Positions 62,988-64,000 of a DNA stretch of 64,000 nucleotides are shown in pieces. Under the pieces are notes generated by a model. The model did not search any database. It saw nothing but the letters and a program-made list of their open reading frames with translations, and was not told the origin of the DNA. Position numbers and translations under genes: made by a program. Origin of the DNA: Oscillospiraceae bacterium (GTDB lineage Bacteria; Bacillota; Clostridia; Oscillospirales; Oscillospiraceae); NCBI GenBank assembly GCA_009777775.1, contig WRLE01000013.1, positions 44,993 through 108,992 on the forward strand, given 5' to 3'. Position 1 is the stretch's first letter. Each line of letters begins with the position of its first letter.

Positions 62988-63502
62988 CAAAATATCCCCC
63001 ATTCATTATATTTATATCCAAATTTCAATTCGTTCTCTTTTAGATAATCGCTCATATTTTTCGCTACTTTAGCCATTTCTTTTTGTCTAATATTGACATC
63101 AACAATACCATCGACAATCATAGCTCCGTTCACATACAATTGCTCGTATGTTGAAAGGAAGTTTTCTCTCATACTAAGATTTCCAGGTAAAACCATTCCT
63201 GGAGAAAATGCTGATATTGACTGTGGTGTTGCTGCTATAATTTCATGAAGCCGAAAAAAAGCGGCTGTTTGTATATCTGCCCATGATAATAATCTATCAG
63301 TTAAATAGCCTGAATCAACATGACTATGGGTTAGTATCTTTCTTTCCATTAGCAAAAATTCTTCTAAGGTAAAGGCAACCTCTGTTTCTGTACCTTTGCG
63401 CTCTGGTAAAAACACGCTCCTATCATGATTATAGACAATAGCTCTTTCGATTTTATCTTCTGAGCGAATTGTGTTCAAAAAATCGTAATCATATGCGTCC
63501 AA
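62987..63502 (-). CDS. Unrecognised protein with HxH...SxxD motif, copy 2
   Basis: 171 aa, paralogue of the gene at 57660, by eye about 40-50% identical over the whole length. Shared residues: ILTHSHVD, LLSWADIQTAA, SAFSPGMVLPGN, the C-terminal MSDYLKEN ... YKYNEWGIF. The HxH...SxxD arrangement resembles JAB-type metallopeptidases but no other part is diagnostic. TTG 63502 is the start with AGGAC 8 nt upstream; the promoter at 63532-63560 matches that of copy 1. Confidence 0.75.
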   Translation of the reverse strand: MDAYDYDFLNTIRSEDKIERAIVYNHDRSVFLPERKGTETEVAFTLEEFLLMERKILTHSHVDSGYLTDRLLSWADIQTAAFFRLHEIIAATPQSISAFSPGMVLPGNLSMRENFLSTYEQLYVNGAMIVDGIVDVNIRQKEMAKVAKNMSDYLKENELKFGYKYNEWGIF

Positions 63503-63531
63503 GTTGAATTGTCCTGTCTGTATTACTACTC

Positions 63532-63560
63532 ATTTTATTTTCAATTATAGGGTTTGTCAA
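63532..63560 (-). promoter_or_regulatory. Promoter of twin cassette copy 2
   Basis: On the minus strand TTGACA (63560-63555), 17 bp, TAAAAT (63537-63532). Confidence 0.8.
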
Positions 63561-63599
63561 TATGCGATTTTTTTCATTGTGATTAATATGAACCACACG

Positions 63600-63785
63600 G
63601 TTACAAGTCACGGGGTGAAAATCCAGTGTCATTGCGAGGATCGAAGCGATCTCACCCCGGTGTCATTGCGAGGAGCGAAGCGACGTGGCAATCTTAACAG
63701 ACAGCATTTTCGGCGTATTAAGATTCTTCGCTACGCTCATAAATGAAACGGTTTGTACCTATGAAATACCCTGTAACTAGCAACT
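63600..63785 (+). mobile_element. MITE-like dispersed element, copy 4 (about 186 bp)
   Basis: GTTACAAGTCACGGGG at 63600 and CCTGTAACTAGCAAC at the far end; two inner TGTCATTGCGAGGA words (63627, 63661), CGACGTGGCAATCTTAAC and CTTCGCTACGCTCATAAATGA. Confidence 0.75.
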
Positions 63786-63801
63786 ACTACAATTCAAAAT
63801 G

Positions 63802-63852
63802 ATGAATAAAGCTTGGCATGACAATGCATGGGACGAATATATCGCATGGTAA
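63802..63852 (+). pseudogene. YoeB/Txe toxin remnant, copy 2
   Basis: The 16-codon stub starts MNKAWHDNAWDEYIAW and stops at TAA 63850. It repeats the start of the stub at 62700 with few changes, but has no antitoxin next to it, so it is probably a duplicated fragment. Confidence 0.65.
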
Positions 63853-63980
63853 AGATAAATGAATTTGAGTTGAGGCAAGTTGTAAAATGAATTGCCCAAA
63901 ATAAAGAAAATAATTGACCCAAGACGGTCAACCAGTTAAACTTTAGTAAGCAAAGAAAGAAATGACTGGAGGAAGCCGAA

Positions 63981-64000
63981 ATGGGTCAAGTAAAGTATAA
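63981..64000 (+). CDS. Start of an unidentified gene, cut by the window end
   Basis: GGAGG lies 7 nt before ATG 63981; only six codons (MGQVKY) are in the window. Cannot be identified. Confidence 0.4.

Overview
The window reads as chromosomal DNA of an anaerobic, low-to-mid GC Bacillota (Clostridia-like) bacterium. The signs are a single-chain pyruvate:ferredoxin oxidoreductase (NifJ), strong AGGAGG-type ribosome binding sites, frequent TTG starts, sigma-A-type promoters (TTGACA/TATAAT, 17-18 bp apart), a Gly/Cys-rich corrinoid-associated URO-D/DUF1638 set, a clostridial ANTAR-glutamine synthetase pair and a lipoprotein-type OppA. Intergenic spaces are unusually rich in small dispersed repeats. 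Species cannot be named from sequence alone.

Layout. 1-5.1 kb: URO-D/MtaA-like methyltransferase genes (one cut by the window edge), a DUF1638 gene, a MATE exporter and a short IMPACT/YigZ protein. 5.1-10.4 kb: a restriction-modification neighbourhood: SWIM zinc-finger protein, UPF0158-like protein, a small DpnD/PcfM-like protein, a C5-cytosine methyltransferase and, divergent from it, a Sau3AI/MutH-type endonuclease with no canonical start codon. 10.6-21.8 kb: a nitrogen-assimilation/amidotransferase block on the minus strand: GuaA (synthetase part only), CarB, a PurF-like protein whose catalytic Cys1 is Gly, an ANTAR regulator, GlnA, GlmS and a CofE-like ligase. 22.2-25.5 kb: a very large MalT/SARP-type regulator, followed by a tandem/inverted repeat array and a tRNA-Asp/tRNA-Thr operon with its own promoter and terminator. 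26.2-31 kb: a third URO-D gene, ThiI, a YifB/ComM ATPase. 31.1-34.7 kb: nifJ. 35.1-42.8 kb: a complete oligopeptide ABC operon oppA-B-C-D-F in which OppC carries a seven-bladed RCC1-like beta-propeller inserted in its first extracytoplasmic loop, the most unusual protein in the window. 43-56.6 kb: NYN-LOTUS protein, prfB, tgt, pyrC, two tandem ABC exporters behind a promoter flanked by two palindromic operators, pyrF, a Uma2 protein and valS (with an Ala/Gly-rich insert). 56.9-64 kb: an accessory stretch with nitroreductase, glycosyltransferase-TPR, AAA/PD-(D/E)XK protein, Fic protein, a RelB antitoxin with only the first codons of its YoeB toxin (a second toxin stub lies about 1 kb on) and two copies of an unrecognised two-gene cassette (HxH...SxxD protein plus overlapping 46-47 aa basic protein) with near-identical promoter architecture.

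How it fits together: pyrC, pyrF and carB belong to pyrimidine synthesis; guaA, the purF-like gene, glmS and glnA share glutamine/ammonia nitrogen; nifJ supplies acetyl-CoA and reduced ferredoxin; the opp operon imports peptides. Starts given below were chosen from ribosome binding sites and so differ in places from the longest open frame. Functions are read from motifs remembered from protein families, not from database searches.
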